From: Euzebya tangerina
GTDB lineage: Bacteria; Actinomycetota; Nitriliruptoria; Euzebyales; Euzebyaceae
Assembly: GCF_003074135.1 (NCBI RefSeq)
Contig: NZ_PPDK01000001.1
Span: 2,294,001-2,358,000, forward strand
Direction of reading: 5' to 3'
DNA length: 64,000 nt
Shown here: piece after piece, positions 1-8,713 of the stretch
How positions within the stretch are numbered: position 1 is the stretch's first letter
Layout of the letters: each line of letters opens with the position of its first letter
The notes under the pieces: generated by a model
Database searches by the model: none
Told to the model about the DNA's origin: nothing
What the model saw: the letters and a program-made list of their open reading frames with translations, nothing else
Made by a program: the position numbers and the translations under genes

Positions 1-1
1 C

Positions 2-559
2 AAGCAGGCCGACGTCGTGCTCGCCATGTTCCTGCGGGACGAGTGCTTCGACGACGAGCACATCGCCCGCAACTTCGAGTACTACGACCCACTCACCACC
101 GGGGACTCCTCACTCTCGACGTCGGTGCAGTCGATCATCGCCAGCCGGATCGGCAACGCCAGCAAGGCCATCGAGTACTTCCGCTACGGCGTCTTCATGG
201 ACCTGGCCGATGTCGCCGGGAACACCAGTCACGGGGTCCACGTCGCCGCGGCCGGTGGCGTGTGGATGTCGATCGTGTACGGCTTCGGCGGTCTGACCGA
301 CACGGCAGAGCGGTTGACCTTCCGACCGCGACTGCCCTCGTCCTGGGACCACCTGCACTACTCGTTGATGTGGCAGGGGCATCGCCTCGACGTGGCGGTC
401 GAGCGGAGCGAGGTGATCTACCAGCTGAACTCGGGCCCCGACCTGGTGATCGACCACGAGGGCCACTCGGTGACCTTGACCGCCGGGGTCGAGGAGCGCT
501 GTCCGATCACCTCGGTGTGGGATGACCAGCACCGGGGTGAGGTGGAGTCGGTCGCCTGA
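2..559 (+). CDS. Glycoside hydrolase family 65 phosphorylase, C-terminal part
   Basis: This is the last ~185 residues of a GH65 enzyme; the frame is open to the left edge, so the start lies outside the window. It begins KQADVVLAM, the signature at the end of the (alpha/alpha)6 barrel of maltose, trehalose and kojibiose phosphorylases. GDSSLSTSVQSIIASRIG and the small C-terminal beta-sandwich (RLTFRPRLPSSW) follow. Family members cleave alpha-glucobioses with phosphate to give beta-glucose-1-phosphate; the catalytic Glu lies upstream and cannot be checked. Substrate specificity cannot be read from this part. The protein is probably cytosolic. The gene converges on the DUF1707 gene, with a 49-base repeat between them. 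Confidence 0.9.
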   Translation, partial: KQADVVLAMFLRDECFDDEHIARNFEYYDPLTTGDSSLSTSVQSIIASRIGNASKAIEYFRYGVFMDLADVAGNTSHGVHVAAAGGVWMSIVYGFGGLTDTAERLTFRPRLPSSWDHLHYSLMWQGHRLDVAVERSEVIYQLNSGPDLVIDHEGHSVTLTAGVEERCPITSVWDDQHRGEVESVA

Positions 560-573
560 CCGGCCGGGATTCG

Positions 574-622
574 GCACGATCGGGGCCTGACCCACGCCAG
601 GGCGGAGTTCTGCACGATCGTG
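574..622 (+). repeat. Dispersed 49-base intergenic element, copy 1
   Basis: This copy starts GCACGATCGGGGCC, carries ACCCAC near base 17 of the element and ends TGCACGATCGTG. Two further copies of exactly the same length lie at 35118 and, inverted, at 56260. The outer CACGATCG and CGATCGTG segments are complementary, so the element could fold with a loop of about 30 bases. It lies between the converging GH65 and DUF1707 genes. Its function is unknown. Confidence 0.75.
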
Positions 623-635
623 GCCCGGAAAGCCC

Positions 636-1133
636 TCAGAACCAGCTGCCGTCGTCCTCGTCAGGCTCCTTGGTGCCGTTCCACACCGCGTACGCGCCTG
701 GAATGACCCCGAGCCCCGTGCCCATGATGGGCCAGACGGGCCAGAAGTAGCCGCCGAAGTCCGTGACCGCCCAGATCATGGTGAAGAAGAGCGCCAGCGT
801 CAGCCAGCCGACGATCATCGACTTTGCGGCGGCCCTCCGCCGGGCAGCTGACGGGTCAACCGGCGGTTCTACCACTGCCGGCCGACCGTCGGCGTCCAGG
901 GCCGGCAGGTCGTCGAGGATGCCGGCCAGGTCCGACTGCTTCCGCGCGGCCATGGTGCGCTCGAGCCGGTCCTCGTACTCGAGCATGTCCAGCCGCCCGT
1001 CGGCCAGATGGCGACCGAGGAGGCGTGACACCTCCTGCCGGGCGGCGTCGTCGATCCTGAGGTCAGCCCGGTTGCCCGATCGGGGCACGGCCGCACTCGA
1101 CTCCGACGGCGGCTGGGCGTCGAAGGCGGACAT
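636..1133 (-). CDS. DUF1707 and 2TM-domain membrane protein
   Basis: A 165-residue protein. Residues ~24-77 (LRIDDAARQEVSRLLGRHL, then DGRLDMLEYEDRL) match the DUF1707 SHOCT-like domain found at the N-terminus of actinobacterial membrane proteins. Two hydrophobic segments follow at ~108-150 (GWLTLALFFTMIWAV and a GTGLGVIPGAYAVW segment), and the tail is acidic. DUF1707 proteins have no established biochemical role. Start is the ATG at 1133, directly before the domain. The gene stands alone, converging on GH65 and diverging from the EamA transporter. Confidence 0.8.
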   Translation of the reverse strand: MSAFDAQPPSESSAAVPRSGNRADLRIDDAARQEVSRLLGRHLADGRLDMLEYEDRLERTMAARKQSDLAGILDDLPALDADGRPAVVEPPVDPSAARRRAAAKSMIVGWLTLALFFTMIWAVTDFGGYFWPVWPIMGTGLGVIPGAYAVWNGTKEPDEDDGSWF

Positions 1134-1168
1134 CGGCTCCTAGCATATTCCCCAGGCGGGCCGTCCGG

Positions 1169-2236
1169 GTGGGCACCGTCGAGAGCGGTGCCCCGTCACA
1201 TGGCCCCTACGCTCGGTTCATCCTCATCTCACCCAGTCCAGCAGTCACCACGGCTCGTCTTCGACGGTTCGGCGCGTCAGTGCGCTCGATCGGGGAGCGG
1301 TTTCCGCTGGCCCTGGTCGCACTTGGCGTCCTGCTGTACTCCACCGGTCCCGTGATGTTGCAGGCGTCATCGGTGTCGGGCCCGGTGTTCAGCTTCTGGC
1401 GCCTGTGGCTCGGCACCGCGGTCCTGTGGGTCGCGGTAGGTGTGGTCCACCTGCGCTCGCGTGTCGGCGCCGGCCCGCGCCATCGCCGCGAGGTCACACC
1501 TCCCGGCAGGGCCGGCTGGCGCTGGCCGGTCATCGCCGGTGTGTTCTTCGGCGTCCACCAGTTGATGTTCATGTCTGCGGTCAAGATGACGACCGTCGTC
1601 GATGTCGCGTTGATGAACGCGCTGGCGCCGATCATCACCGCGCTGGGCGCCTGGTGGTTGTTCCGCGAGCGGCCCGGCGGCCGGTTCTGGGCCTGGTCCC
1701 TGATCGCCATCGCTGGCGGGGCGTACCTGGCTGTGGGCGCATCCTCCGGGCCTGCGGGGAACATCGGGGGGATGACGCTCGCGGTCCTGAACGTCGCCTT
1801 CTTCGCGGGCTTCTTCCTCGCGTCCAAGCGCAGTCGGGGCCAGATCGGCGTGTTGCCGTTCCTGGCTGGGACGATGGGGACGGCGGCCCTGGTCGTGACC
1901 AGCTGGATCCTGGTCTCCTCGACCGACGTCGGGACGGTCACCTCAACCGACCTCTGGTTGACGTTTGCGGTGGCCGTGGGACCTGGTGCGATCGGACACT
2001 TCGTCATGACCTGGCCGCTGGCCTTCGTCCCGGCGAACATCCCGCCCGTCATGCGATTGGCCCAGCCCGCCATCGCCGGGATCCTGGCCTGGATGATCGT
2101 CGGCGAAGCACTCACCTGGACCCACCTGCTGGGCGGGTTGGTCGTCGTGGTCGGCGCAGCCGGGGCGATCAGCTCGCGGGACGGCAAGCGGCTGCGCATC
2201 GAGGCCAGGCGATCCGCCCCACAGCCGGCTCGCTAG
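1169..2236 (+). CDS. EamA/DMT-family transporter
   Basis: Up to 355 residues with about ten membrane segments in two homologous halves, the layout of EamA (drug/metabolite transporter superfamily) permeases. Conserved spots include STGPVMLQASSVSGPVFSFWRL in the first half and PPVMRLAQPAIAGILAWMIVGE in the second, the typical end-of-repeat motif. The substrate cannot be read from sequence. The GTG at 1169 gives a long hydrophilic leader of ~37 residues; the in-frame GTG at 1280 (VRSIGERFPLAL) starts just before the first membrane helix and is an equally likely start. The gene converges on the CBS-domain gene with four bases between them. Confidence 0.85.
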   Translation: MGTVESGAPSHGPYARFILISPSPAVTTARLRRFGASVRSIGERFPLALVALGVLLYSTGPVMLQASSVSGPVFSFWRLWLGTAVLWVAVGVVHLRSRVGAGPRHRREVTPPGRAGWRWPVIAGVFFGVHQLMFMSAVKMTTVVDVALMNALAPIITALGAWWLFRERPGGRFWAWSLIAIAGGAYLAVGASSGPAGNIGGMTLAVLNVAFFAGFFLASKRSRGQIGVLPFLAGTMGTAALVVTSWILVSSTDVGTVTSTDLWLTFAVAVGPGAIGHFVMTWPLAFVPANIPPVMRLAQPAIAGILAWMIVGEALTWTHLLGGLVVVVGAAGAISSRDGKRLRIEARRSAPQPAR

Positions 2237-2240
2237 GACA

Positions 2241-2639
2241 CTAGACCGACAGCTCGCTGAGCACGTCCCGTGCCGAGAGCACGCCAACCGGTCGGCCTGT
2301 GCTGTCGACCACCACCAGGTGTCGTGTCCCACCGGCGACCATCTTCTTGATGCCGTCCTGGATGGGTGCGGTCGACTCGATGGTCAGGATGTCCCCCTTC
2401 GCCCGGTCAGCCAGGGCGGTGTGGCTCAGGCGATCGTCGTCGGCGAACGCCGTCACGATGTCTCGTTCGCTGAGGACCCCCACGAGTTCGTCGCCATCGG
2501 TGACCAGGAGCAGGCCGATCCCGCGGTCGCGCAAGGTCTTCGCAGCCGTGTCCAGTGACTCCTCCTTGTCGAGGGTCACGAACCAGTCAGTCATGCAGGC
2601 GCTGACGGGTTGTCTGAGGCTTCGCTCGGCGTCGCTCAT
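2241..2639 (-). CDS. CBS-domain pair protein
   Basis: A 132-residue protein made almost entirely of two CBS motifs (about 15-65 and 78-130). The first contains DRGIGLLLVTDGDELVGVLS followed by ERDIV, the second GTRHLVVVDSTGRPVGVLSARD. Stand-alone CBS pairs bind adenine nucleotides such as AMP, ATP or SAM and act as sensors or partner regulators; the ligand here is unknown. ATG at 2639. No enzyme partner is adjacent. Confidence 0.9.
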   Translation of the reverse strand: MSDAERSLRQPVSACMTDWFVTLDKEESLDTAAKTLRDRGIGLLLVTDGDELVGVLSERDIVTAFADDDRLSHTALADRAKGDILTIESTAPIQDGIKKMVAGGTRHLVVVDSTGRPVGVLSARDVLSELSV

Positions 2640-2699
2640 CCGGCGTGCACACTAACAGGGTGGACACGCCAGTCAGCAGCCCATTCCTGACGCTGTTGG

Positions 2700-3386
2700 T
2701 CACCTCGGACGACCCCCGGCGGCACCTCGACGAGCCAGTCCAGCCGTTGCCGCACGGCTGACCGCGAAGATGGGACTCCAGATCCGGGCCACCGATCCCT
2801 CCAGCGGGACCATGGCCTTGCCGCCGAGGTCGGTCACCACCTCACGATCGTCCGCGACGGCGGCCCCGACGGCGTCCCGAAGCTCAGGCCCGTAGGTACT
2901 GGCGTCATCCGGATGCGGGAAGTGCTCCGGGTCGGCGAGGACCAGTGGCCTGACGATTCCCACGCCGCAGGCGATGCCATTCCCGGGATCCAGCGTGGAG
3001 ATGAGTGCCGCAACCTCGACCATCACCCCCGGCTCCGCTGCACCAGCGGCTCCCAGCACGCGTCGGCTGGCCGGGTCGTCCGGGGGATCGGACAGGTCGC
3101 TGGGGCACAGGGTCATCGTGGTCACCAGCAGACCGCCACCGTCGGGGATCTCGAGCAATCCCGCGACCGTGATCAGGTCGGGGCTGGTGGCCGCCACCCG
3201 GACGGTCCCGGCCAACTCCGTGAAGGTCTTGGGTGCGAGATCGGCTGGGTCGAGGATCGGGACGTCGGCCAGTGGCCCCTCACCCCGTGGCCACTGCGCC
3301 AGTATCTCCGGGATCTCGGTCATGCGGGGCCGCAGCGTCGCCCGCACGGCATCCAGATCTGGGGGGAGGATCGGTTGAGGAGACAT
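2700..3386 (-). CDS. Hypothetical protein, 228 residues
   Basis: I do not recognise a family. The frame is open upstream to 3908, but the segment beyond 3386 is Arg/Gly-rich shadow of the amidase on the other strand. The ATG at 3386 ([18 protein letters not shown]) gives a normal-composition protein. It has no membrane segment or signal peptide and several DP-rich stretches ([19 protein letters not shown]-like). Residues ~60-150 alternate beta-like strands ([34 protein letters not shown]). It is transcribed divergently from the amidase with ~105 bases between starts. Confidence 0.6.
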   Translation of the reverse strand: MSPQPILPPDLDAVRATLRPRMTEIPEILAQWPRGEGPLADVPILDPADLAPKTFTELAGTVRVAATSPDLITVAGLLEIPDGGGLLVTTMTLCPSDLSDPPDDPASRRVLGAAGAAEPGVMVEVAALISTLDPGNGIACGVGIVRPLVLADPEHFPHPDDASTYGPELRDAVGAAVADDREVVTDLGGKAMVPLEGSVARIWSPIFAVSRAATAGLARRGAAGGRPR

Positions 3387-3491
3387 CGACGGCCCAGAGT
3401 AGGGTCGGGCGCCTTGCACACCTCGGCGACAACCGGTCACTCGCCCACACGGGGCGCGAGCCCAGCCCCGGCCGTCCTGGCGGAGGGGCCG

Positions 3492-4862
3492 ATGGCCGCG
3501 TGGGACGGGGTGCGGACGGCTCAGGCGATTGCCGAGGGTGAGGTCAGCCGGCGTGAGGTGGTGGACGCGGCCATCCAACGGGCAATCGCCGTCGATGGGC
3601 ACCTGCACGCGTTGGTCACGCCGGCGTTCGAGGCCGCCCGCCGGTTGGCTAACCGTCCTGGTGTCGGGCGACTTGCGGGTGTGCCGACCGTGGTGAAGGA
3701 CCTGAGCGAGTGGGCGGGCCACCGAACCACCTTCGGAACGCGCGCCTCCGGACAATTCATCTCTCGGCGCACCACGCCCGAGGTGGTCGAGCTGCTGGCG
3801 ACCGGCCTCGTACCGATCGGCAAGTCCACGGCCCCCGAGCATGGCATGGTCCCGACGGCCGAGCCAATCGGCTTCCCGGCGACGCGGAACCCGTGGAACA
3901 CCGAGCACTCCACGGGTGGGTCATCCAGCGGCTCGGGTGCGCTGGTCGCCGCCGGAGTGGTGCCGATCGCCCATGCCACGGACGGGGGCGGCTCGATCCG
4001 GATTCCCGCGGCGTGCTGCGGCGTCATCGGGCTGAAGCCCAGCGATCGTCGGATGGTCGACATCGAGGGCAACCGGGAGATGCCGGTCCACCTGCTGTGC
4101 AACTCGGTGCTGACCCGGACGATGCGTGACACCGCCGCGTACGTCGCGGCCGCGGAGGAGCACGACCCCTCACCGGTCTTCCCACGGGTCGGACACGTCA
4201 CCGATCCCGGTCCGGACCGTCTGCGCGTGGCCGTCGTCGCCACCTCCACCATCGCCACCGTGAGCGCACAGGTGCAGCGCGCCACGCGGCAGACGGGCGA
4301 TGCGCTGGCGGACCTCGGCCACCGGGTGACCGAGATCCGGATGCCCTACGACGAGGAGCGGCTGGCCGACGACTTCCTGCTGTACTGGGGCCTGCTGGCT
4401 GCGACCCTGCCCGCGGTCGACCGGCGGGTCCTCGGTCGCTCGACCGACACGGGCTTGTTCGATCCCTGGACCAGGGGCCTGGCCGTCCATGCGCGGCGCA
4501 ACGCCCTGGCCGTGCCGGGCGCCATCCGTCGCCTTCGAGCGGCGAAGCGGATGTACGCCGACCTGATGAGTCGCTATCACGTGCTGCTCAATCCGACGCT
4601 TGCAACCACGGCCCCGAGGCTGGGCTGGCTTGACGTCACGCTGCCGTTCGAGGATCTGCGGGCAAGGCTGTACGCGTTCACCCCGTTTGCGGCCATGTTC
4701 AACGTGACGGGAGTCCCGGCCATCTCGCTGCCGATGGCCATCGGTGCAGATGACCTGCCGATCGGGATCCAGCTGGCGGCCGGGCCGGGCGAGGAGCGGG
4801 TCCTGATCGAGCTCGGTCTCGCGCTGGAGGATGCCGTCGGGTTCAACCGCCCTGTGGTGTGA
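3492..4862 (+). CDS. Amidase signature family amidohydrolase
   Basis: A 456-residue cytosolic serine amidohydrolase of the amidase signature family (GatA/AmiE-type fold). The Ser-cisSer-Lys triad is visible: Lys69 in GVPTVVKD, cis-Ser ~144-145 in the glycine/serine loop TGGSSSGSG, and nucleophile Ser168 in [10 protein letters not shown]. The family hydrolyses carboxamides; the substrate cannot be inferred, and no gatB or gatC lies nearby, so it is unlikely to be the aminoacyl-tRNA amidotransferase. The ATG at 3492 was chosen because upstream sequence overlaps the divergent gene's frame and lacks family similarity. A thiolase gene follows 48 bases later on the same strand. Confidence 0.88.
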   Translation: MAAWDGVRTAQAIAEGEVSRREVVDAAIQRAIAVDGHLHALVTPAFEAARRLANRPGVGRLAGVPTVVKDLSEWAGHRTTFGTRASGQFISRRTTPEVVELLATGLVPIGKSTAPEHGMVPTAEPIGFPATRNPWNTEHSTGGSSSGSGALVAAGVVPIAHATDGGGSIRIPAACCGVIGLKPSDRRMVDIEGNREMPVHLLCNSVLTRTMRDTAAYVAAAEEHDPSPVFPRVGHVTDPGPDRLRVAVVATSTIATVSAQVQRATRQTGDALADLGHRVTEIRMPYDEERLADDFLLYWGLLAATLPAVDRRVLGRSTDTGLFDPWTRGLAVHARRNALAVPGAIRRLRAAKRMYADLMSRYHVLLNPTLATTAPRLGWLDVTLPFEDLRARLYAFTPFAAMFNVTGVPAISLPMAIGADDLPIGIQLAAGPGEERVLIELGLALEDAVGFNRPVV

Positions 4863-4909
4863 CCGCTGGTTAGACCCGTCTGGGGGTTGCTGCAAGACTA
4901 CGGAGCCTG

Positions 4910-6142
4910 ATGGCTGAGCTTCACGACGTCCTGATCTGCACGCCGCTGCGCACCCCCGTCGGCGGGTACGGCGGCGTCTTCCGCGACGTGCCGGTGACCA
5001 CGCTCGCGTCAACGGTGCTCTCGACGGTCGTGCAGCGAAGCGGTGTGCCGGTCGACGCGGTCGACGACGTACTCCTGGGTCAGTGCTACCCCAATGGCGA
5101 GGCCCCCGCCATCGGTCGCGTTGCCGCCCTCGACGCCGGGCTGCCCGTCGCGGTGACCGGTCTGCAGATCGATCGGCGCTGCGGGTCCGGTCTCCAGGCG
5201 GTCTTGGATGCGGCGATGCGGATCCAGACCGGCGTCGCCGACGTCGTGATCGCCGGCGGTGCCGACTCGATGTCCCAGGCCGAGCACTACGTCCTGGGCG
5301 CGCGCTGGGGGCTGAAGGGCCGCCCGGCGGACTTCGCCGACCGGCTGGCCCGTGGGCGCGTGACGGCCGGAGGGCACAACCACCCCGTTCCAGGCGGGAT
5401 GATCGAGACGGCCGAGAACCTGCGGGCCGACTACCAGATCAGCCGGGAGGACCAGGACGCGCTGGCCGCCCAGTCGCACCGTCGGGCGGTCGCGGCCCAG
5501 GAGGCCGGCCTGTTCGATGAGCAGATCGTCCCGGTGTCGGTGCCCCAACGGAAGGCGGATCCGCTGGAGGTGACGACGGACGAGCACCCCCGGCCCGACT
5601 CGACGCCGGAGGCGTTGGCGTCGCTGCGGCCGATCATGGGCCGAACGGTGGAGGGGGCGACGGTGACGGCGGGCAACGCCTCGGGCCAGAACGACGGGGC
5701 GGCGATGTGTGTGGTGGCCTCCCGCGCCGCGGTGGAGGAGCACGGGTTGACTCCGTTGGCGAGGCTGGTCAGCTGGGGCCTCGGTGGTGTCCGCCCCTCG
5801 CACATGGGGCTCGGACCCGTACCGGCGACGGTGCTTGCACTGGAACGGGCGGGGCTCTCGCTGGCGGACATGGACCTGATCGAGTTGAACGAGGCGTTCG
5901 CCGCCCAGGTGCTGGCAGTCACCTCGGAGTGGGGCTTCGGGCCCGGCATCGAGGGGCCCGACTGGGAGCGGACGAACGTGAACGGGTCGGGGATCTCGCT
6001 GGGCCATCCGGTGGGGGCGACGGGGGCGCGGATCCTCTCGACGATGCTCCACGAGATGCACCGACGGGACGCCCGGTTGGGGCTGGAGACGATGTGCATC
6101 GGGGGCGGGCAGGGCCTGGCGGCCATCTTCGAGAAGGTCTGA
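4910..6142 (+). CDS. Thiolase (acetyl-CoA C-acetyltransferase)
   Basis: A 410-residue thiolase-fold enzyme joining or cleaving acyl-CoA and acetyl-CoA. The nucleophile Cys91 is in DRRCGSGLQAV, the His motif is NGSGISLGHPVGATGARI, and the second Cys is in MCIGGGQGLAAIFE near the end. Full length for the family. It could serve beta-oxidation, acetoacetyl-CoA formation or aromatic-ring degradation; nothing adjacent decides this, though TesB and paaABCD elsewhere in the window also handle acyl-CoAs. ATG at 4910. Confidence 0.92.
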   Translation: MAELHDVLICTPLRTPVGGYGGVFRDVPVTTLASTVLSTVVQRSGVPVDAVDDVLLGQCYPNGEAPAIGRVAALDAGLPVAVTGLQIDRRCGSGLQAVLDAAMRIQTGVADVVIAGGADSMSQAEHYVLGARWGLKGRPADFADRLARGRVTAGGHNHPVPGGMIETAENLRADYQISREDQDALAAQSHRRAVAAQEAGLFDEQIVPVSVPQRKADPLEVTTDEHPRPDSTPEALASLRPIMGRTVEGATVTAGNASGQNDGAAMCVVASRAAVEEHGLTPLARLVSWGLGGVRPSHMGLGPVPATVLALERAGLSLADMDLIELNEAFAAQVLAVTSEWGFGPGIEGPDWERTNVNGSGISLGHPVGATGARILSTMLHEMHRRDARLGLETMCIGGGQGLAAIFEKV

Positions 6143-6186
6143 CCCGCGGAGCCCGCAGCGTCTGTCGACCGGCACGGCCGGTCGAT

Positions 6187-6276
6187 CTCGTGGCGGGGAA
6201 CCTGACCTCGTGGCGGGGAACCTGACCTCGCGGCGGGGAACCTGACCTCGTGGCGGGGAACCTGACCTCGTGGCGG
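6187..6276. repeat. 20-base tandem repeat between thiolase and tesB
   Basis: About four and a half copies of a 20-base unit (CCTGACCTCGTGGCGGGGAA) run head to tail in the 194-base gap between the thiolase stop and the thioesterase start. Copies differ at one position (a T to C change in the third). Period 20 is not a multiple of three, so it is not coding repeat. The array lies 61 bases before the tesB ATG and may sit in its promoter region. Confidence 0.95.
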
Positions 6277-6336
6277 TCCCGTAGGACCTGTGCGCAGCTT
6301 CCCTCATGAGCGGCCCATCAGGCAGACTGCACGCCC

Positions 6337-7188
6337 ATGGCTGATTCCGTCTCCTCGCTGCTGTCCCTGCTCGACATCGAGACGCTGGACGTCGACCTGT
6401 ACCTCGGGGAGGCCCCCAAGACCGACGTCCAGCGCGTCTTCGGTGGCCACGTCGCCGCGCAGGCCCTCGTCGCCGCCGTGCGAACGGTCGACGAGAAGCG
6501 CCAGGTCCACTCACTGCACTCCTACTTCCTGCGGCCCGGTGACCCCAAGCACAACATCATCTTCCATGTCGACCGCATTCGCGAAGGCCGGTCCTTCACC
6601 ACCCGACGGGTTGTGGCCAAGCAGCAGGGCAAGGCCATCTTCCACCTCTCGGTCTCCTTCCAGATCGCCGAGGACGGGCCGGAGCACGCCGACCCCATGC
6701 CGGACGTTCCCTCCCCGGACGAGTTGCAGACCATGCAGCAGCTCTTCGCCGGCGCAGGCGTGGACTGGAAGCCGCCGTTTCCGGAGTGGAGCTCGGTCGA
6801 CCTGCGCTACGTCACGCCGGCCAACGAGGTCGCGCGGGCCCGGTCAGGGCGGCTCCAGGCGTGGTTCCGAGCGCTCGACCACGTCCCCGAGGTACCGCAC
6901 CTGCATGTGTGCGTGCTCACCTACATGTCCGACATGTCCCTCCTCGGCACCACCATCACGCCACACGGCGGCATACCCGGGAACCACAACTACCGGATGG
7001 CCTCGCTCGATCACGCCATGTGGTTCCACCGCCCCTTCCGGGCCGATGAGTGGCTGCTCTACGACATGCGATCCTCCAACGCCTTCGGTGCCCGGGGCCT
7101 CGCTCACGGCCAGCTCTTCACCGAAGGCGGCACCTTGGTCGCCACCGTCATGCAGGAAGGCCTGATCCGGCCGATGAAGAAGAGCTGA
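6337..7188 (+). CDS. tesB: Acyl-CoA thioesterase II
   Basis: A 283-residue double-hotdog thioesterase hydrolysing acyl-CoA to free acid and CoA in the cytosol. The first hotdog has VFGGHVAAQALVAAVRTV and SYFLRPGDP; the second has LDHAMWFHRPF, the segment carrying the catalytic Asp, and ends with VATVMQEGLIR, which carries the catalytic Gln of the TesB Asp-Thr/Ser-Gln network. Length matches the E. coli protein. ATG at 6337; a 20-base tandem repeat lies upstream. An MFS permease follows 41 bases downstream, possibly co-transcribed. Confidence 0.93.
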   Translation: MADSVSSLLSLLDIETLDVDLYLGEAPKTDVQRVFGGHVAAQALVAAVRTVDEKRQVHSLHSYFLRPGDPKHNIIFHVDRIREGRSFTTRRVVAKQQGKAIFHLSVSFQIAEDGPEHADPMPDVPSPDELQTMQQLFAGAGVDWKPPFPEWSSVDLRYVTPANEVARARSGRLQAWFRALDHVPEVPHLHVCVLTYMSDMSLLGTTITPHGGIPGNHNYRMASLDHAMWFHRPFRADEWLLYDMRSSNAFGARGLAHGQLFTEGGTLVATVMQEGLIRPMKKS

Positions 7189-7229
7189 GGGAGGGAACCC
7201 CTCACGCCCGAGAACGGTTACGACACTAG

Positions 7230-8438
7230 GTGACCACTCCAACCCCCGTGGCGCACAGCGCGCAGGCCGACCCCGACGGTCGATGGCGGGCGCTGGCCAT
7301 CCTGTCGATCGCCATGGTCCTGGCGATGACCACCTGGTTCAGCGCGGCCGCCGTCCTGCCACAGCTCCGCGACGTCATCGGGATCAGCGACGCCCAGGGC
7401 GGGCTGCTCACCATCGCCGTCCAGCTGGGGTTCGTCACCGGCGCGCTCATCTCGGCCGCGACCAACCTCGCCGACCTCCTGCCGGCCAGACGGCTGGTCC
7501 TGCTCGGCACGATTGGCGCCGCCGTGGCGAACCTCGGCCTGCTCGTGATCGACAGCTTCACTGGCGCCGTGGCCGTCCGGTTCGCGGTTGGCGTCAGCCT
7601 GGCCGGTGTGTACGGGCCGAGCCTCAAGGCCATGGCGACCTGGTTCCGCGCTGGCCGTGGCACTGCGCTCGGCGTGATGGTCGGCGCGCTGACCCTGGGG
7701 TCGGCCACCCCCCATCTCGTCAACGGCATCGGTGGCGCCGACTGGCGGACCGTCATCGTGGCAACCAGCGTCCTGACCGTGCTGGGTGGCGTGATCGCCG
7801 AGGTCGGCATCTCCGACGGACCGTTCCCGTTCCCTCGGACCGTCTTCGACCCCACGAAGCTGGGGCTGGTCTTCACCAACCGGAAGGTCCGCCTCGCCAG
7901 CATGGGCTACTTCGGGCACATGTGGGAGTTGTACGCCATGTGGGCCTGGTTCGCCGTCTTCTACGCCGACGTGGTCGACGACAACACCCGGACCGCGGCC
8001 CTCGCGACGTTCGCCGTCATCGGCATCGGGGCTCTCGGCAGTTGGGTCGGCGGTGTCATCAGCGATCGCATGGGGCGGACGACCGCCACGACCATCGCCA
8101 TGCTCTGCAGCGGCGCCATGGCCCTTGTGGTCGGGGCCCTGGTGGACGCCAGTCCGGCGCTGGTCCTCGCCCTCGGCCTGTTCTGGGGCTTCTGGGTGGT
8201 GGCGGACTCGGCGCAGTTCAGCGCCCTGGTCACCGAACACGCCGACCAGCGCTACGTCGGCACCGCCGTGACGATGCAGTTGGCGATCGGGTTCACGCTC
8301 ACGGTGATCACCATCTGGTTGGTGCCACTGGTCCGCGACGCGTCTGGGTGGTGGCTGGCATTCGCCATCCTGGTCCCAGGCCCCGCGCTCGGCGTCTGGG
8401 CGATGCAGCGCCTGCGTCGACTCCCGGCCGGCACCTGA
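7230..8438 (+). CDS. Major facilitator superfamily transporter
   Basis: A 402-residue integral membrane protein with twelve predicted helices in two six-helix halves. Helix 1 (LAILSIAMVLAMTTWFSAAAV) and the loop between helices 2 and 3 (TNLADLLPARRLVLLG) resemble the cyanate/nitrate-type MFS group; the second half has GVISDRMGRTTATTIAM, the equivalent loop. Substrate is unknown. GTG start at 7230. It follows tesB closely on the same strand. Confidence 0.88.
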   Translation: MTTPTPVAHSAQADPDGRWRALAILSIAMVLAMTTWFSAAAVLPQLRDVIGISDAQGGLLTIAVQLGFVTGALISAATNLADLLPARRLVLLGTIGAAVANLGLLVIDSFTGAVAVRFAVGVSLAGVYGPSLKAMATWFRAGRGTALGVMVGALTLGSATPHLVNGIGGADWRTVIVATSVLTVLGGVIAEVGISDGPFPFPRTVFDPTKLGLVFTNRKVRLASMGYFGHMWELYAMWAWFAVFYADVVDDNTRTAALATFAVIGIGALGSWVGGVISDRMGRTTATTIAMLCSGAMALVVGALVDASPALVLALGLFWGFWVVADSAQFSALVTEHADQRYVGTAVTMQLAIGFTLTVITIWLVPLVRDASGWWLAFAILVPGPALGVWAMQRLRRLPAGT

Positions 8439-8462
8439 CCGTCAGCGACACGCTCGCGCCTC

Positions 8463-8699
8463 CTAGCGTCGCGCGACCGCCCCGACCAGGTAGCCGATCC
8501 ACCGGACTGCGGCCATGAACAACACCCAGGAGACGACGAACTGCACCCAGGCGTTCAGGGCGTCGAACACGAAGAGCGAGGCAATCGCAGCGACCACCAC
8601 AACGGTCCCGATGCTGCTGGGCACCCGTCGACGCACCCGGACCTGCTCGGCGGCGTTGGCGTGGAACCGCTCGGGGAGGAAGATCTGCGGGACGGACAT
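8463..8699 (-). CDS. Small membrane protein, 78 residues
   Basis: An unrecognised small protein. A basic, hydrophilic N-terminus (EQVRVRRRVPSS) is followed by two hydrophobic segments (GTVVVVAAIASLFVFDAL and VSWVLFMAAVRWIGYLVGAV). ATG at 8699. It lies just downstream of the GH13_18 gene on the same strand (14 bases), so it may be the last gene of the kinase-GH13_18 operon. Confidence 0.6.
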   Translation of the reverse strand: MSVPQIFLPERFHANAAEQVRVRRRVPSSIGTVVVVAAIASLFVFDALNAWVQFVVSWVLFMAAVRWIGYLVGAVARR

Positions 8700-8713
8700 G
8701 GGGCGCTCCCAGC

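Noticed and set aside
2913-3491. Long N-terminal extension of the amidase
   Set aside because: The open frame upstream of 3492 is antisense to the 2700-3386 gene, has no amidase similarity and a biased composition.
6187-6276. CRISPR array
   Set aside because: Repeats are directly adjacent with no spacers.
6290-7165. 291-residue Ser/Thr/Arg/Pro-rich protein
   Set aside because: It is an out-of-frame reading of tesB with shadow-type composition.
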